Part shown: positions 33,346 to 44,419 of the stretch, one piece after another
How the letters are laid out: each line of letters starts with the position of its first letter
Numbering within the stretch: the stretch's first letter is position 1
Assembly: GCA_029990175.1 (NCBI GenBank)
Contig: JARKIP010000011.1
Span: 8,122,001 to 8,186,000, forward strand
DNA length: 64,000 bases
Direction of reading: 5' to 3'
Origin: Petunia secreta
Lineage: Eukaryota; Streptophyta; Magnoliopsida; Solanales; Solanaceae
Translations under genes and position numbers: made by a program
Notes under the pieces: model-generated
The model's database searches: none
Told to the model about the DNA's origin: nothing
The model's input: the letters and a program-made list of their open reading frames with translations, nothing else

Positions 33346-34442
33346 ACTTCATTGTTACAGAAGTTACTTCTCTCTGGAGAGGCTCATTATGTTAATTTTA
33401 GTCAAGCTGACAGTGTAATATCTAATATTCTCTGCCTTTGGGTAAGACCATCTCATTCTGGGGTTTCCGTTTTAATAAAATTTCATACTCTTAAATTATT
33501 AATTGCATTAGCTAAACAAATTTTCTGAGACATAATTGCTTTGTACAGTTTTTTTTCTGGAGCAGGAGATACATAGTTCTCTTTACTTACATGGTTATGT
33601 TTTTTATGTTGGTGCAATTGGCCAGGCAAATCCACTTCAAATGGTTTAGATTTGAAGTGCCAACTCGTTTACCAATAAACGTATTCGAGTTGTTTTATGT
33701 TGAATGCTACTTTCTTTCCCTGACCTTTTCGTTTTATCTTTTTGTTATGGATTTAACGAAGTTATGTCAATTTGAGAAATTACAAGACTTTCTTAACTGA
33801 ACAAAATAATCATTCCAGTTAAAATGGCATTTAACAGGAGGGGAAAATTGTTAGGGACGACGGTCGCTTTCACACCCAAATATAATTGTTCGCACACCCT
33901 AATGCATCTTTGTGTTGAAGCAAATATATCCTCTCCTTGGTAGTCAATACTACCTTCCTACGATTATTAAGGGAATAACTTAACTGAATTAATCATTCAT
34001 TGCTAGTGACTAGATTTTCATCAGTTCTAAAGGATCTAAAGGGAAGCATGTGACTAAAGATTGTTGGACTCCATCTTTCCTTGCTGCTCTGGTTTATATC
34101 TCTTCTTTTCTTGCAGAAGGGATTAGATATACTTCTTCGGTCTTAATTTATGTGACATAATTATTGTTTAGAGTCTATGAAGTACTTTTTTGACCACGTT
34201 TTTCTTATATAAATATTTGGAATTATCAATTTTTTTCACTTATAGAACTCTTTATGCAGTTTCTAAATTTATGAATTTTATTTTCAAAATTTAAAAAAAA
34301 ATATGTTTAAATTTGCAATCAAAAAACTTTGACCACGTATTCTGTATTGTGTCTACAAAAATTGGAATAAATGAAATATGAAATAAATAATAAATTCGCT
34401 TGAATTGGTTATGTTGGAGAAGTTAACGTTTGCCACAATTAT
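33346..34442. other. 3' flank of the MEMO gene, with a degenerate Stowaway-like MITE
   Basis: The first few hundred bases probably include the 3' UTR ('ttttaataaaattt' near 33470 could serve polyadenylation). Around 34129-34376 a degenerate Stowaway-like element starts 'tacttcttcggtcttaatttatgtgacat' and ends 'aaaattggaataaatgaa', poorer than the copy at 1285. No other gene is visible. Confidence 0.4.
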
Positions 34443-35270
34443 TAACAACAATAACATACCTAATCACACAAAGTGAGATTTAGGAAGGTTGAGGTATACG
34501 TAAACCTTACCCCTGCCTCGAGTTAGTAAGGAGACCGTTTCTTAGAGGCTCTCTGCTCAAAGAAAAGTAAAAAGTATAGAAAGACAATAATAGTTTCGAA
34601 AACGAGATAGAAAGAAGAAGGAATAATGTGTGCTTTAAAAGGCATGAATTGGAAAAGTCATAACATAAAAATATAACAGTTAAACCTAGTAAATGAAATG
34701 ACAGTACTAGTAGAAGAGAAAAAGGTAAATATAAAAATAACAGCAATAAAACTAAGGTTCTCTAAAATCTCATACTAGAACCATGCCCCCACACAAAGGA
34801 GAGAAAGCAATCCACAGCTTTTTAACCTTCCACCCTAATCTTTGCCCTCCAAACTCCTCTATCTAAGGTCAAGTGCTAGGTAATCTGAAGCTGAACCACG
34901 TACTACGTAATCACCTCATCCCAATTATTTCTCGATTTACCTTTACCTCTCCGTAAACCTAGTACTGCCAATCTCTCACACCTCTTCACTGGGATATCTA
35001 TACTCCTTTTCACATGCCCGGACCAGCGCGGTCTCACTTTCCAACATTTTGTCTACCACTGACGCTATTCACACTTTCTCCCAAACATCTTCGTTCCTAA
35101 TTCTATCCTTCCTAACATGTCCACACATCCATCTAAACATCTTCATTTCGGCTACGTGTATCTTCTAAACGTGGGTGTTCTTGACTAGCCAGCTCTCAAC
35201 CCTATATGACATAACTATTCTAACAACTATTTTATAGAACTTACACTTAAGTTTAGGTGGTACTTACAAC
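34443..35270 (-). mobile_element. RTE-type LINE, 3' remnant
   Basis: On the minus strand, about 35270-34800 encodes the C-terminal tail typical of plant RTE LINE ORFs, broken by stops and a frameshift: MSYRVESWLVKNTHV, then HVAEMKMFRWMCGHVRKDRI, RNEDVWEKV and ASVVDKM. It is followed by the usual 3' UTR ending (a 'ggcaggggtaaggttt' phrase) and a short tail 'ttattgttgtta' near 34443. The endonuclease and reverse transcriptase domains are missing, as expected of a 5'-truncated LINE insertion. Confidence 0.8.
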
Positions 35271-35437
35271 AAATAAGTTATACTATTGAAATACAGTACA
35301 CCCTATTACAAAAGATTTACCACACAAACAATCATTTTATGAATTTTTTGCTCAAGGCATTGACTCATCATCAACAATCCTTTAATAGTCGACTTTTTCT
35401 TTTTAATTATTATAAATGCACCTTAAGTCTAAATAAA

Positions 35438-35925
35438 CACTACTAAAAAAATAGGAATTTTCACCGCCAAATCGGTCGAACAACGGTCGACATGTCGACC
35501 GATCTTCGACCGATTGAGGTGGTCGACCCAAATTAGGTCGAAAATAGCCCTTCGACCGAAATTCGGTCGAACATGGACCAAACTTTTTAAAGTCACCAGT
35601 TCTTCGACCGAAATTCGGTCGACGTTCGACCGAATTTCGGTCGAAGGGCTATCGACCGAATTTCGGTCGAAAGGTTGGTAAATTTTTTTGACCAACCTTT
35701 CGATCGAAAGTCGGTTGAAAACCTGTAAAAACCTGCAACATAAAATCTGAAATTAGCCCTACACCACCTGTAAATTCAGCAACACGCAGAAAATCTGAAA
35801 TTAGCCCTACAGTTGTGACTGTGTTAACTGTTCGACCAAAAATCGGTCGATTTTTCGGTCGAAATAGTGGTTCGACCGATTTTCGATCAATAGGTGGTAG
35901 TCGAAAAAGCCAGTTTTTTTAGAAT
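35438..35925. mobile_element. CACTA-type element end with palindromic subterminal repeats
   Basis: It begins CACTACTAAAAAAATAGG, the terminal signature of CACTA elements. It is followed by at least eight copies of TTCGACCGA / TCGGTCGAA in both orientations. The opposite terminus (expected ...TTTTTTAGTAGTG) is not found; 'ccagtttttttag' near 35910-35922 may be its truncated remains. No transposase frame. Subterminal repeats of this kind are the binding sites of the CACTA transposition protein in known elements. Confidence 0.65.
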
Positions 35926-36042
35926 TTAAATTGGGGTCAGTTTGATCAATCATCATCAACTACATTTTTTCATTTAAGCTCAACTCATATCATCATGATA
36001 GAATATATAAATAATATGAAAAAGAAGCTATAAAAAATAAAG

Positions 36043-36043
<1 letters not shown>

Positions 36044-36100
<57 letters not shown>
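36044..36100. repeat. (ATT)n microsatellite
   Basis: About 19 ATT units just left of the Helitron 3' terminus at 36123. Confidence 0.97.
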
Positions 36101-36102
<2 letters not shown>

Positions 36103-36225
36103 AAAGTCATTATTATAACCTACTAGTATATCACCAGCGCGATGCGCGGAAGCATACATTCTAGATTATTAATCTTTTCAAATCGTGTTTGAGAAGATTA
36201 GATCATACAGTCTTTAAAAGATTTC

Positions 36226-37180
36226 TGTAATAACCTAGTTAAATAAGGGCAAATTAGTCATTTTCTAAAGTGAATTAAAAATAATAATAAAACAAGAAAC
36301 TAGATCCAAGAGAAATAGAGGCAGCAACGAGGCCATAAGCCTCTGAAACAAACAAGCAGCAATCAAAGAGAAAATCATCACAAACCAAAGGGATGGATTA
36401 GGGAAAACGCTTAAAGCTCCTGCGGAAACACACCTAGACAATCAGAAACAAAATCAAAGGAAAAGCTTGGAAAGAAAATTCAGAGAAACAAGAAAAGGAA
36501 GGAGAAACTCAAGGTAAATGTATAATTCACTTCTTTATGAGGAGTATTCTTATGAATTTAGATGAAATTTTTAATGGATTACATTAAAATATTAAGTTTG
36601 GAAAAAAAATTGGTATTCAGAGATTTTGATTACCTTGGCAGAGAAGGCTAAGAGAAATCTATTATGGCTAAGACTAATTCCCTTACTCCACACTCAGCCT
36701 TTTAACATTATTAATTGTAGTTAGCTAATTGTTAAACAAATCAGAGAATGAAAACCTAGGAAATATTGTAATACACTAGCACAATATGGACATGGTTAAT
36801 GGGTAGTCGATGTTAGTTATAAATTATCTTAAACAAGAAAACTAACACGAGATCGATATAATGTGATTATAGATTGACTGGACGAGGTGTTGGATTGCCC
36901 TGGAAGATACGCTTAAGCTACGCGCGTTTGTACTGTGAGTGATCACCTTACCACAATTTGTGTTTTCATAACCTGCATGGTTTCTACTTGATTTTGAAGT
37001 AAATGTGTTACTAAATGTTTAAACTGCTTGTGGGACAAGTCCTTTTACAAGATATGTACCGAAATAATTATTTGAATTATTTTACCGTTACAAGATCTGA
37101 TTTTTACCGCTACTTGACATGTTTTACCGCTATGTGAAATATTGAATTGTTACTCGAAATGCCCTGTACTTGGTATAGGG

Positions 37181-37262
<82 letters not shown>

Positions 37263-38183
37263 TTTTTTTTGGATGAGCCTTGACAGACCCCGTAGCTGAC
37301 GACGGGTACGTTAGACCTGGTGCACCTTGTATACTCCGGATTACCGTTACAGTCCCTGCTAGTGGGAAGGTAGAACTAGCTTACCGTTACTGATTTCCTC
37401 AGAGAGGAATTTATACTGATTACATGATTTGTTCTTGGAAATCTCCCTAACCTATATACTTGGTATAATATAGTGATTACTGAATTTGCTACTGATTTTA
37501 TATTGATTACTGTTTACAAGAAGTACTTGAAAAGACTGATTTCTGTTTGTTATTCTGAAAGTGACAATTAAATTATATGTATATTTCTGCATAAGATATA
37601 CTGGCATGTTTTGACTTGTCCCCACTTAAATCGGTTGCGGTTAAGTATTATTACTCACTGAGTTGCGACTCACTCCTCGCTATATTTTTCCTTCCAGATA
37701 CAGCAGGTGCCGTAGCCGAGGATCTTCATTCTTAGAGTCGCGAGTTGACAATCCTGGTGAGCCCCGCATTAGTTCGCGTGGGCAAGAGCTTTATTTATTC
37801 ATTATTTTCTTTCTTTGAAACTCTTAGAGTCGCTCTATTTAGTCATTTGTTAGTCAGTTGTCTTATCTTTGAGTTGGTTATTCAGTTAATAAGTTGGTCT
37901 TGCCAGTATTTTAAGCCTTTATGAACTTAGTACTTCTTGTCGGACGTTTCTGGTTTATTGGGAGTTAGATGGAGCACTTTGCTTTGTTAATGCTTTAAAG
38001 ACGTGGATTTTGAGTAATTATATTGTTATTGGTATGTTCTGGTATTCTGGTTGATACAGGAAATTTTTTGGATATGCCTAAAACAGGGGAAACTCTGCCC
38101 GATTTTCTGTAGAATTTTGATAAGGCTTGTTTAGGGACTTAGTTCCTAAGCGCCGGTCACGGCCCCAAAACTGGGTCGTGACA
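36226..38183 (+). repeat. 5' LTR of element D
   Basis: 1958 bp. It lacks a 28-bp segment near 36295 that the 3' LTR has, and carries a mixed (AT)n/T-run at 37184-37270 where the 3' LTR has pure (AT)n. Confidence 0.92.
37184..37270. repeat. AT/T microsatellite in the 5' LTR of D
   Basis: (AT)n, then a run of T, then (AT)n, then a longer run of T. Aligned position to 49487-49598 in the other LTR. Confidence 0.95.
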
Positions 38184-38187
38184 AAGT

Positions 38188-38200
38188 TGGTATCAGAGCC
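38188..38200 (+). promoter_or_regulatory. Primer-binding site of element D (initiator Met tRNA)
   Basis: TGGTATCAGAGCC, four bases after the LTR end, complementary to the 3' end of initiator tRNA-Met. Confidence 0.9.
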
Positions 38201-39264
38201 CTAGGTTATTCCTGTGACTAATGGAGCACACGTCAGTAGTAGAATCTCTATTATGGTTATGTTGCCGGCCATTCCCATAATCGTTATTCTGTGAGGGCGT
38301 GATAGGATGTTTCGTGTCTTTCCTTCTTTCTTGTTCCTTCCGTACGTGTGAGACGACTACTGCTAAATAGATGAATCTAACGTTAGTTATTCTATTACTC
38401 AGATGGCTGGTAAGACAAGATCTAAAAAGGCGGCTCGAGCTGCTCCGAATTCCTCCACTGCTGGGACGTCATCTACCTCAGCTAGGAAATGAGGTAATAC
38501 TCAGGGATGAGGCCAAGCTGCTACCACGAGGGCTGGTGCTACTACAAGAGCTACAAGAGAGCCTACTCCAGAAATTGAGGATAATCCACCTCCACCGTCA
38601 TATGAGAATGCTACTATTGTGGCACTTAATGCTATGCAAAGGTCCATTGAACTCTTGAATGCTAGAATGGATAGACAGGAAAGGGCTAGTCAACAGAATG
38701 TTGCTCCAACGCAACCTCAGGCACTTACACAGGCTCAGACTCAGTCTCAGACTCAGACTCAGGCACAGACACAGACTCAGGCTCAGCCACAGACTCGGGC
38801 TCAGAGACAGACTCAGATTTTTGGTAACAGAGAAGTGTCCTTACCAGAGTTCTTGAAATTGAAACCACCAAGGTTCACGGGTTCTGACACTACAGAGGAT
38901 CCTCAGAGTTTCTTGGATGGTACACTTAAGGCATTGCGTGCTCTTGGATGTTCTAGTGAGAGATCCGTGGAACTTGCAGCATACAAGTTGGAGGATACAG
39001 CTAATACTTGGTATGAAACTGTACTTTTAGAAAGGCCCACAGAAGCAGCACGATTGACATGGGATGAGTTTACTAAGTTGTTCATGGATCGCTTTCTCCC
39101 TGAAAGTCTGAGGAAGGAATACGCTAGGCAGTTTGAGAGATTAGTTCAGACCCCAGATATGGATGTATCGACATATAACACTAAGTTTACTAAGCTGGCT
39201 AGATATGCACCTAACTTAGTGCCAAATGAAACATCTCGGGTTCAGAGTTTTGTTGATGGGTTGG

Positions 39265-40594
39265 TGATGTTAGGCTAAAAATGAATATATTTTAGTATTA
39301 GTTACATCATATTTTGGTGCTTTTGTGGATTATTTTAGTGTGAACAATAGTATTTTGTACTTATATTGGGTGTTTGAATGTGTAGGAATCAAATGGTTTG
39401 AAAAAGTGTTAAAGTTTGATGATTTGGAGCAAAATTGAAGTTAATTTACAGCGTTGTAAGGTGCCAAGGCCGTGGATTAGCCATGAAAGGAATTTGAAGA
39501 CGAAATGTCACGGCCCAGCCATCGTAAAGCCATGATTCAGCCATGAAGTTGAAAGCAGAATTTCGCAAGTGCATGGCCCAGGCATCGTAAGGCCATGATC
39601 CAGCCATGAGACAAATTTTCTGGCGAAAAGTGGCGAGGGGCAAACTTGTCCACGAGTTTCACACGAGGTATAAAAGGTTTTCTAACCTATTTTCAGCCCC
39701 AATCTTGACTGGGGAGAGGAAGACCACCATTGTGGAAGCACTTTGGACCCTTGGAGGCAAGGAACACACAAGGAGGCGTGGGATTAAAGACTTGAAGATT
39801 AAGAGTTCTTTCTTCCATTATTTCTTCTCCTTTGTAGTTTATTCATTCATGATTATTCTTGATTTGTCTTTGATGACCATGAGTGGCTAAATTACCCGTT
39901 CTAGGGTTGATTGAACCACTCCAATACTATGTGAATTGATTAATTGATTTTGATGAATGAAACTTGATTATTCTTCCTATCTAAGTATTTACGTTTTGTT
40001 TGCTAATTGATTGGAAGGGCCCCCAATTGATTGCTCCCTTTATCCTTGTGCGTTTAGGAATAAATTCACGAGTTAGGGTTAAATGCTTAGCAATATTTCA
40101 ACCTAAAACCAAGGAATTACTTAGGTTGTCAATAGGGTGAGTTGTGACCACCGAGCCCGATTGTGAACCATACTTGTAGTTCTAAACATCTTCACTAATT
40201 AATTGGAAGATTAGTTAGTGAAAGTCATAGCTAGTGCACGAAAGTGGTTAGTTTTGAATTTGGAGCAAGTGTTCAATAGGAAGAACCAAGTTGAATTCGT
40301 TGATTCATTAGTCAATCACATAGGTAGGAGTCGGTGTAAATCAATTCTAGGCTTCTAATATCCTTGCTTGATTACTTTTTATTATTCTGCTATTTACCTT
40401 ATTGTTATTTAGTTTCTATTTTAAAACCATCATTAAAATATAAACTCTTGAAGTTGGTTGATTAGATAAATTAGTTAGATTAACGATTGAATTACGAGTG
40501 TTCTCTGTGGGATTCGACCTCGGGGCTTTAAATACCGAGCTATATTTGCCGCGACCGCTTAGTCCCTTTTATAGGGCGTAGTTGGGCGTGATCA
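39265..40594 (+). repeat. 5' LTR of element C
   Basis: 1330 bp with a TATA box (TATAAAAG at 39669-39676). The short frame at 39606-39890 is present identically in both LTRs and is not a convincing gene. Confidence 0.95.
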
Positions 40595-40599
40595 AATTT

Positions 40600-40617
40600 T
40601 GGCGCCGTTGCCGGGGA
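40600..40617 (+). promoter_or_regulatory. Primer-binding site of element C
   Basis: TGGCGCCGTTGCCGGGGA, five bases inside the LTR; the type found in Athila and Tat elements and attributed to tRNA-Asp. Confidence 0.85.
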
Positions 40618-40711
40618 ACACAGTGTTATTTTAGTTGTTAGGATAGCTGAATTGTTTATTCAATTAACTTCGTTTCTGTACATATTCTCTTTATTTTAGA
40701 TAAAAAAAAAC

Positions 40712-41560
40712 ATGGCATCAGAAAATAACATGTGGCTAGGTGATCATTATTATGGTTGTACTAATACGTCTTATTCTTCCCCGAGCCCCTATTATGATGA
40801 TTTTTCTTTCTCTTATGATAACAGTTGGTACAATGAAGTAGAGGATGAAGAGGAAGAATACGAAGCTGAACTGAAGAAGGTTTGGGACAGACGTAGAGCA
40901 CAACTAAGCCAAATAGAAGCTCAAGTGACTCAGTTGGCTACACTATTGGGAATTCAACTAACTAGCCAAGAAGACGTGGAATTAGAAGAAGAAATCATGG
41001 CTATTGTAGAAGATCTAAAGCGTGAATTTCCATTAGATGAGAGAAGGGTTGAAAGCCAACCATCTAGCCATATGGTGTGTGAAGATGCCGATGAAGAAAA
41101 TGTGGTACTAGAGTTAGACAATAAAATTAAAGCTGAAATTGTAGTTGACTCTAACTCACACCAGAAAGAGGATGTGATCGATGAATCAAAGTGTGAGCGG
41201 GTTGTACCGCATTCTAGACACTTTTCTACATTGATTTTAGAAGGGGACATGGAAATTAATCCTTCTGAGACGATTGAAGAGTTGAAGGATGATGTGTGTA
41301 ATGCTTACACTCTCAAATTTTTTATGTCATCTATACACGATGAAAATCCTCTTTTGAAGGCCAGCGAATACAACATAATATATTTGGTGTTTGGCCAAGA
41401 GAATAGCCAAAAATATGAAGATATTCCTGATTTAGCGGCTTCACACAGATACTTAGTTTTTAGCATGCAAGATCTTGTGCCACCTCAAGAGCATACACGG
41501 ATAGGTAAATTGCAGTTGGGGAGGCAATACACAAGCTCGAGTTGGAGGAAAAAGTGTTGA
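40712..41560 (+). CDS. Element C ORF: unknown acidic protein in the gag position
   Basis: A 282-codon intact frame beginning about 95 bases after the primer site, where gag would start. Residues 1-45 are rich in Tyr, Ser, Asp and Asn (HYYGCTNTSYSSPSPYYDD). Residues 46-95 are charged and probably coiled coil (EEEEYEAELKKVWDRRRAQL, then LSQIEAQVTQLATLLG). The rest is acidic with no zinc knuckle, protease or RT motif. The C-terminus turns basic (SSSWRKKC). I do not recognise a family. Because the LTRs are nearly identical, an intact frame may simply reflect youth, though its place and its coiled coil would fit a small capsid-like or RNA-binding helper. The end is followed within 12 bases by two hairpins. 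Confidence 0.7.
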   Translation: MASENNMWLGDHYYGCTNTSYSSPSPYYDDFSFSYDNSWYNEVEDEEEEYEAELKKVWDRRRAQLSQIEAQVTQLATLLGIQLTSQEDVELEEEIMAIVEDLKREFPLDERRVESQPSSHMVCEDADEENVVLELDNKIKAEIVVDSNSHQKEDVIDESKCERVVPHSRHFSTLILEGDMEINPSETIEELKDDVCNAYTLKFFMSSIHDENPLLKASEYNIIYLVFGQENSQKYEDIPDLAASHRYLVFSMQDLVPPQEHTRIGKLQLGRQYTSSSWRKKC

Positions 41561-41571
41561 TAATAAGTGAA

Positions 41572-41616
41572 GTCGTGCCACGACTTTAAATAAGGCGCTT
41601 CTCGGGAGGCAACCCG
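41572..41616 (+). promoter_or_regulatory. Two-hairpin motif downstream of the element C ORF
   Basis: GTCGTGCCACGAC (41572-41584) is a perfect palindrome around one base, and CGGGAGGCAACCCG (41603-41616) forms a four-pair stem with a six-base loop. Between them lies 'tttaaataaggcgcttct'. I recall near-identical phrases ('gtcgtgccacgacgtta...gcgcttgttgggaggcaaccc') in many plant Tat/Athila-type elements at the same place, after gag or before pol. Its function is unknown to me. Confidence 0.55.
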
Positions 41617-43076
41617 TGATTGTAATTGTATACAAGTAAAAAAATAAAAAATAAAAAATACAAAAAAAAAAATACAAAAAAAAATTATGTTATCTTTTGA
41701 AGGATGTTACTTGGTGAGTTTCTTTGTATTGCAGGTTTCAACTGGGTTGAAGTCTAAGTGTGGGGTGTCTGCAAACCCACCATGCTTGAAGATGAATTCC
41801 TGCTATGGGGGAAGTCTGAGTACCTCGTGCCCCTAAGGAAGCTCACAATGATGTTCTTCGGGCTTAGAGCCCCAGGGAGTTTATCTATCACCCTTAATTT
41901 TATTTTTAATGCATTGAGGACAATGCACAATTTTAAGTGTGGGGTGGGGTATCTTGATTTGTAGCTGTAATTTTACTGCTTTAGTTTTTTTTATTTTGTT
42001 TAGATTAGTGGCTTAATCTTTGGGTTTTCTTTTGACCACGGTTCTTTCCCGAGGATGCCTTTTGTTTTGAACCGGGTACTTTTGATGATTTTTGAATAGT
42101 AGTTAGTTGTAATAACAAAGAGAAGAAAGAATAAATTGCCTAGTTTGATTCATTGTGTCTGAAGCCTGATGACACATTGTACGATGGAAAAACGAACCAT
42201 TAGGAGAGTAGAGAAGGGCCTGATTCCTAGCATTAACTCAAGCACGCTTGACTAAGTTTAGGGTGTCCACTATGGAATTATTGAGCACTTTGTTTTCCCC
42301 TATGTATGTTGGTAGTGTAAACATGACCTTTGATTAGCAAAGATGAAGAGAGTGAGCTTAAGAAAAAAATCTGAGAGATAAGTGAGCTAAAATGATTTAA
42401 AACAACCATTTGAGAGCCTATGAAAGGGTATGAAGCAAGGGGGTTGATGAAAAAGAACGAAAGACAAAAAAAAAATTTAGAAAGAAATTGTGCAAAGAAA
42501 GAAAAAGTAGAGATGAACAAAGGATGGGGGCAATGTTCCTATGCTCGGTTAAGGGTGAATACAAAAGCCTCGAGTATGAACACGCCAAAGGCACCCTAGT
42601 GAGGTTGAATTTCTAGGGCCCCAATCATCCAAATATTGTGAAATGTATGAATAATACCCCATTGTTGACCCTTGAGGCTTGAGATGGAAGTTGTAATTTG
42701 AGAGTGTGATTATGAGTAAAAATATGTTGAATTGAGCGAACTCTCTAAACACTTGCCGCTTAGGTCCGCTGTTTCATTATTGAAATTGTAGGGGGAACGA
42801 GCACACACACACTGTGGACCCTTGAATGTATGGTACTTGCGCAAGAGTTAAGCTAGTGCATCAATCTTGTTCTCAAATGTGCTTGATGGTTTGTGATCTT
42901 GATATTGCTGAGGGCTTTAGCATTTTGAGTTAGACTAAGGTATGTGAAAGAAGAACTCTTGTGTATTGAGCATGAATGAAGCCTGGTGTGTGGTAATATC
43001 GTTTGGAGTCTTGTATTAGTGGTTGATTTGTCCAAGTGGGTTGTGAGTTAGATTGCTCGAGGACGAGAAAAATCTT
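41617..43076 (+). other. Non-coding 3' interior of element C
   Basis: About 1.5 kb without a recognisable gene. It contains an A-rich patch at 41637-41690, two polypurine-like repeats of AAGTGTGGGG (near 41757 and 41937), and an A/G-rich patch at 42340-42530 like the one in element F. Confidence 0.6.
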
Positions 43077-43089
43077 AAGTGTGGGGTTG
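43077..43089 (+). promoter_or_regulatory. Polypurine tract of element C
   Basis: AAGTGTGGGGTTG directly before the 3' LTR. Two further AAGTGTGGGG copies lie about 1.1-1.3 kb upstream. Confidence 0.65.
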
Positions 43090-44419
43090 TGATGTTAGGC
43101 TAAAAATGCATATATTTTAGTATTAGTTACATCATATTTTGGTGCTTTTGTGGATTATTTTAGTGTGAACAATAGTATTTTGTACTTATATTGGGTGTTT
43201 GAATGTGTAGGAATCAAATGGTTTGAAAAAGTGTTAAAGTTTGATGATTTGGAGCAAAATTGAAGTTAATTTACAGCGTTGTAAGGTGCCAAGGCCGTGG
43301 ATTAGCCATGAAAGGAATTTGAAGACGAAATGTCACGGCCCAGCCATCGTAAAGCCATGATTCAGCCATGAAGTTGAAAGCAGAATTTCGCAAGTGCATG
43401 GCCCAGGCATCGTAAGGCCATGATCCAGCCATGAGACAAATTTTCTGGCGAAAAGTGGCGAGGGGCAAACTTGTCCACGAGTTTCACACGAGGTATAAAA
43501 GGTTTTCTAACCTATTTTCAGCCCCAATCTTGACTGGGGAGAGGAAGACCACCATTGTGGAAGCACTTTGGACCCTTGGAGGCAAGGAACACACAAGGAG
43601 GCGTGGGATTAAAGACTTGAAGATTAAGAGTTCTTTCTTCCATTATTTCTTCTCCTTTGTAGTTTATTCATTCATGATTATTCTTGATTTGTCTTTGATG
43701 ACCATGAGTGGCTAAATTACCCGTTCTAGGGTTGATTGAACCACTCCAATACTATGTGAATTGATTAATTGATTTTGATGAATGAAACTTGATTATTCTT
43801 CCTATCTAAGTATTTACGTTTTGTTTGCTAATTGATTGGAAGGGCCCCCAATTGATTGCTCCCTTTATCCTTGTGCGTTTAGGAATAAATTCACGAGTTA
43901 GGGTTAAATGCTTAGCAATATTTCAACCTAAAACCAAGGAATTACTTAGGTTGTCAATAGGGTGAGTTGTGACCACCGAGCCCGATTGTGAACCATACTT
44001 GTAGTTCTAAACATCTTCACTAATTAATTGGAAGATTAGTTAGTGAAAGTCATAGCTAGTGCACGAAAGTGGTTAGTTTTGAATTTGGAGCAAGTGTTCA
44101 ATAGGAAGAACCAAGTTGAATTCGTTGATTCATTAGTCAATCACATAGGTAGGAGTCGGTGTAAATCAATTCTAGGCTTCTAATATCCTTGCTTGATTAC
44201 TTTTTATTATTCTGCTATTTACCTTATTGTTATTTAGTTTCTATTTTAAAACCATCATTAAAATATAAACTCTTGAAGTTGGTTGATTAGATAAATTAGT
44301 TAGATTAACGATTGAATTACGAGTGTTCTCTGTGGGATTCGACCTCGGGGCTTTAAATACCGAGCTATATTTGCCGCGACCGCTTAGTCCCTTTTATAGG
44401 GCGTAGTTGGGCGTGATCA
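43090..44419 (+). repeat. 3' LTR of element C
   Basis: 1330 bp, one difference from the 5' LTR by eye. TATA box at 43494-43501. Confidence 0.95.

Larger units (their letters stand above)
39265..44419 (+). mobile_element. Element C: young non-autonomous Tat/Athila-like LTR element inside gag of D
   Basis: Two 1330-bp LTRs (39265-40594 and 43090-44419; TGATGTTAGGC...GCGTGATCA) are identical except at one site seen by eye (39284 a against 43109 c). The exact TSD GTTGG lies at 39260-39264 and 44420-44424. The primer site is the Asp-tRNA-like TGGCGCCGTTGCCGGGGA used by Athila/Tat elements. The interior of 2.5 kb has one intact ORF (40712-41560) and no protease, RT or integrase. Excising the element and one TSD restores the gag frame of D exactly. 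The near-identity of the LTRs implies very recent movement by trans-supplied enzymes. Confidence 0.95.

Noticed and set aside
38371..38658. 95-codon plus-strand frame at the start of gag in D
   Set aside because: It overlaps the gag reading frame out of phase; codon pattern and family motifs support the frame starting at 38403.
39606..39890. 94-codon frame present twice (also at 43431-43715)
   Set aside because: It lies wholly in the LTR of element C around the TATA box and is duplicated because the LTRs are. No protein features, so not called as a gene.
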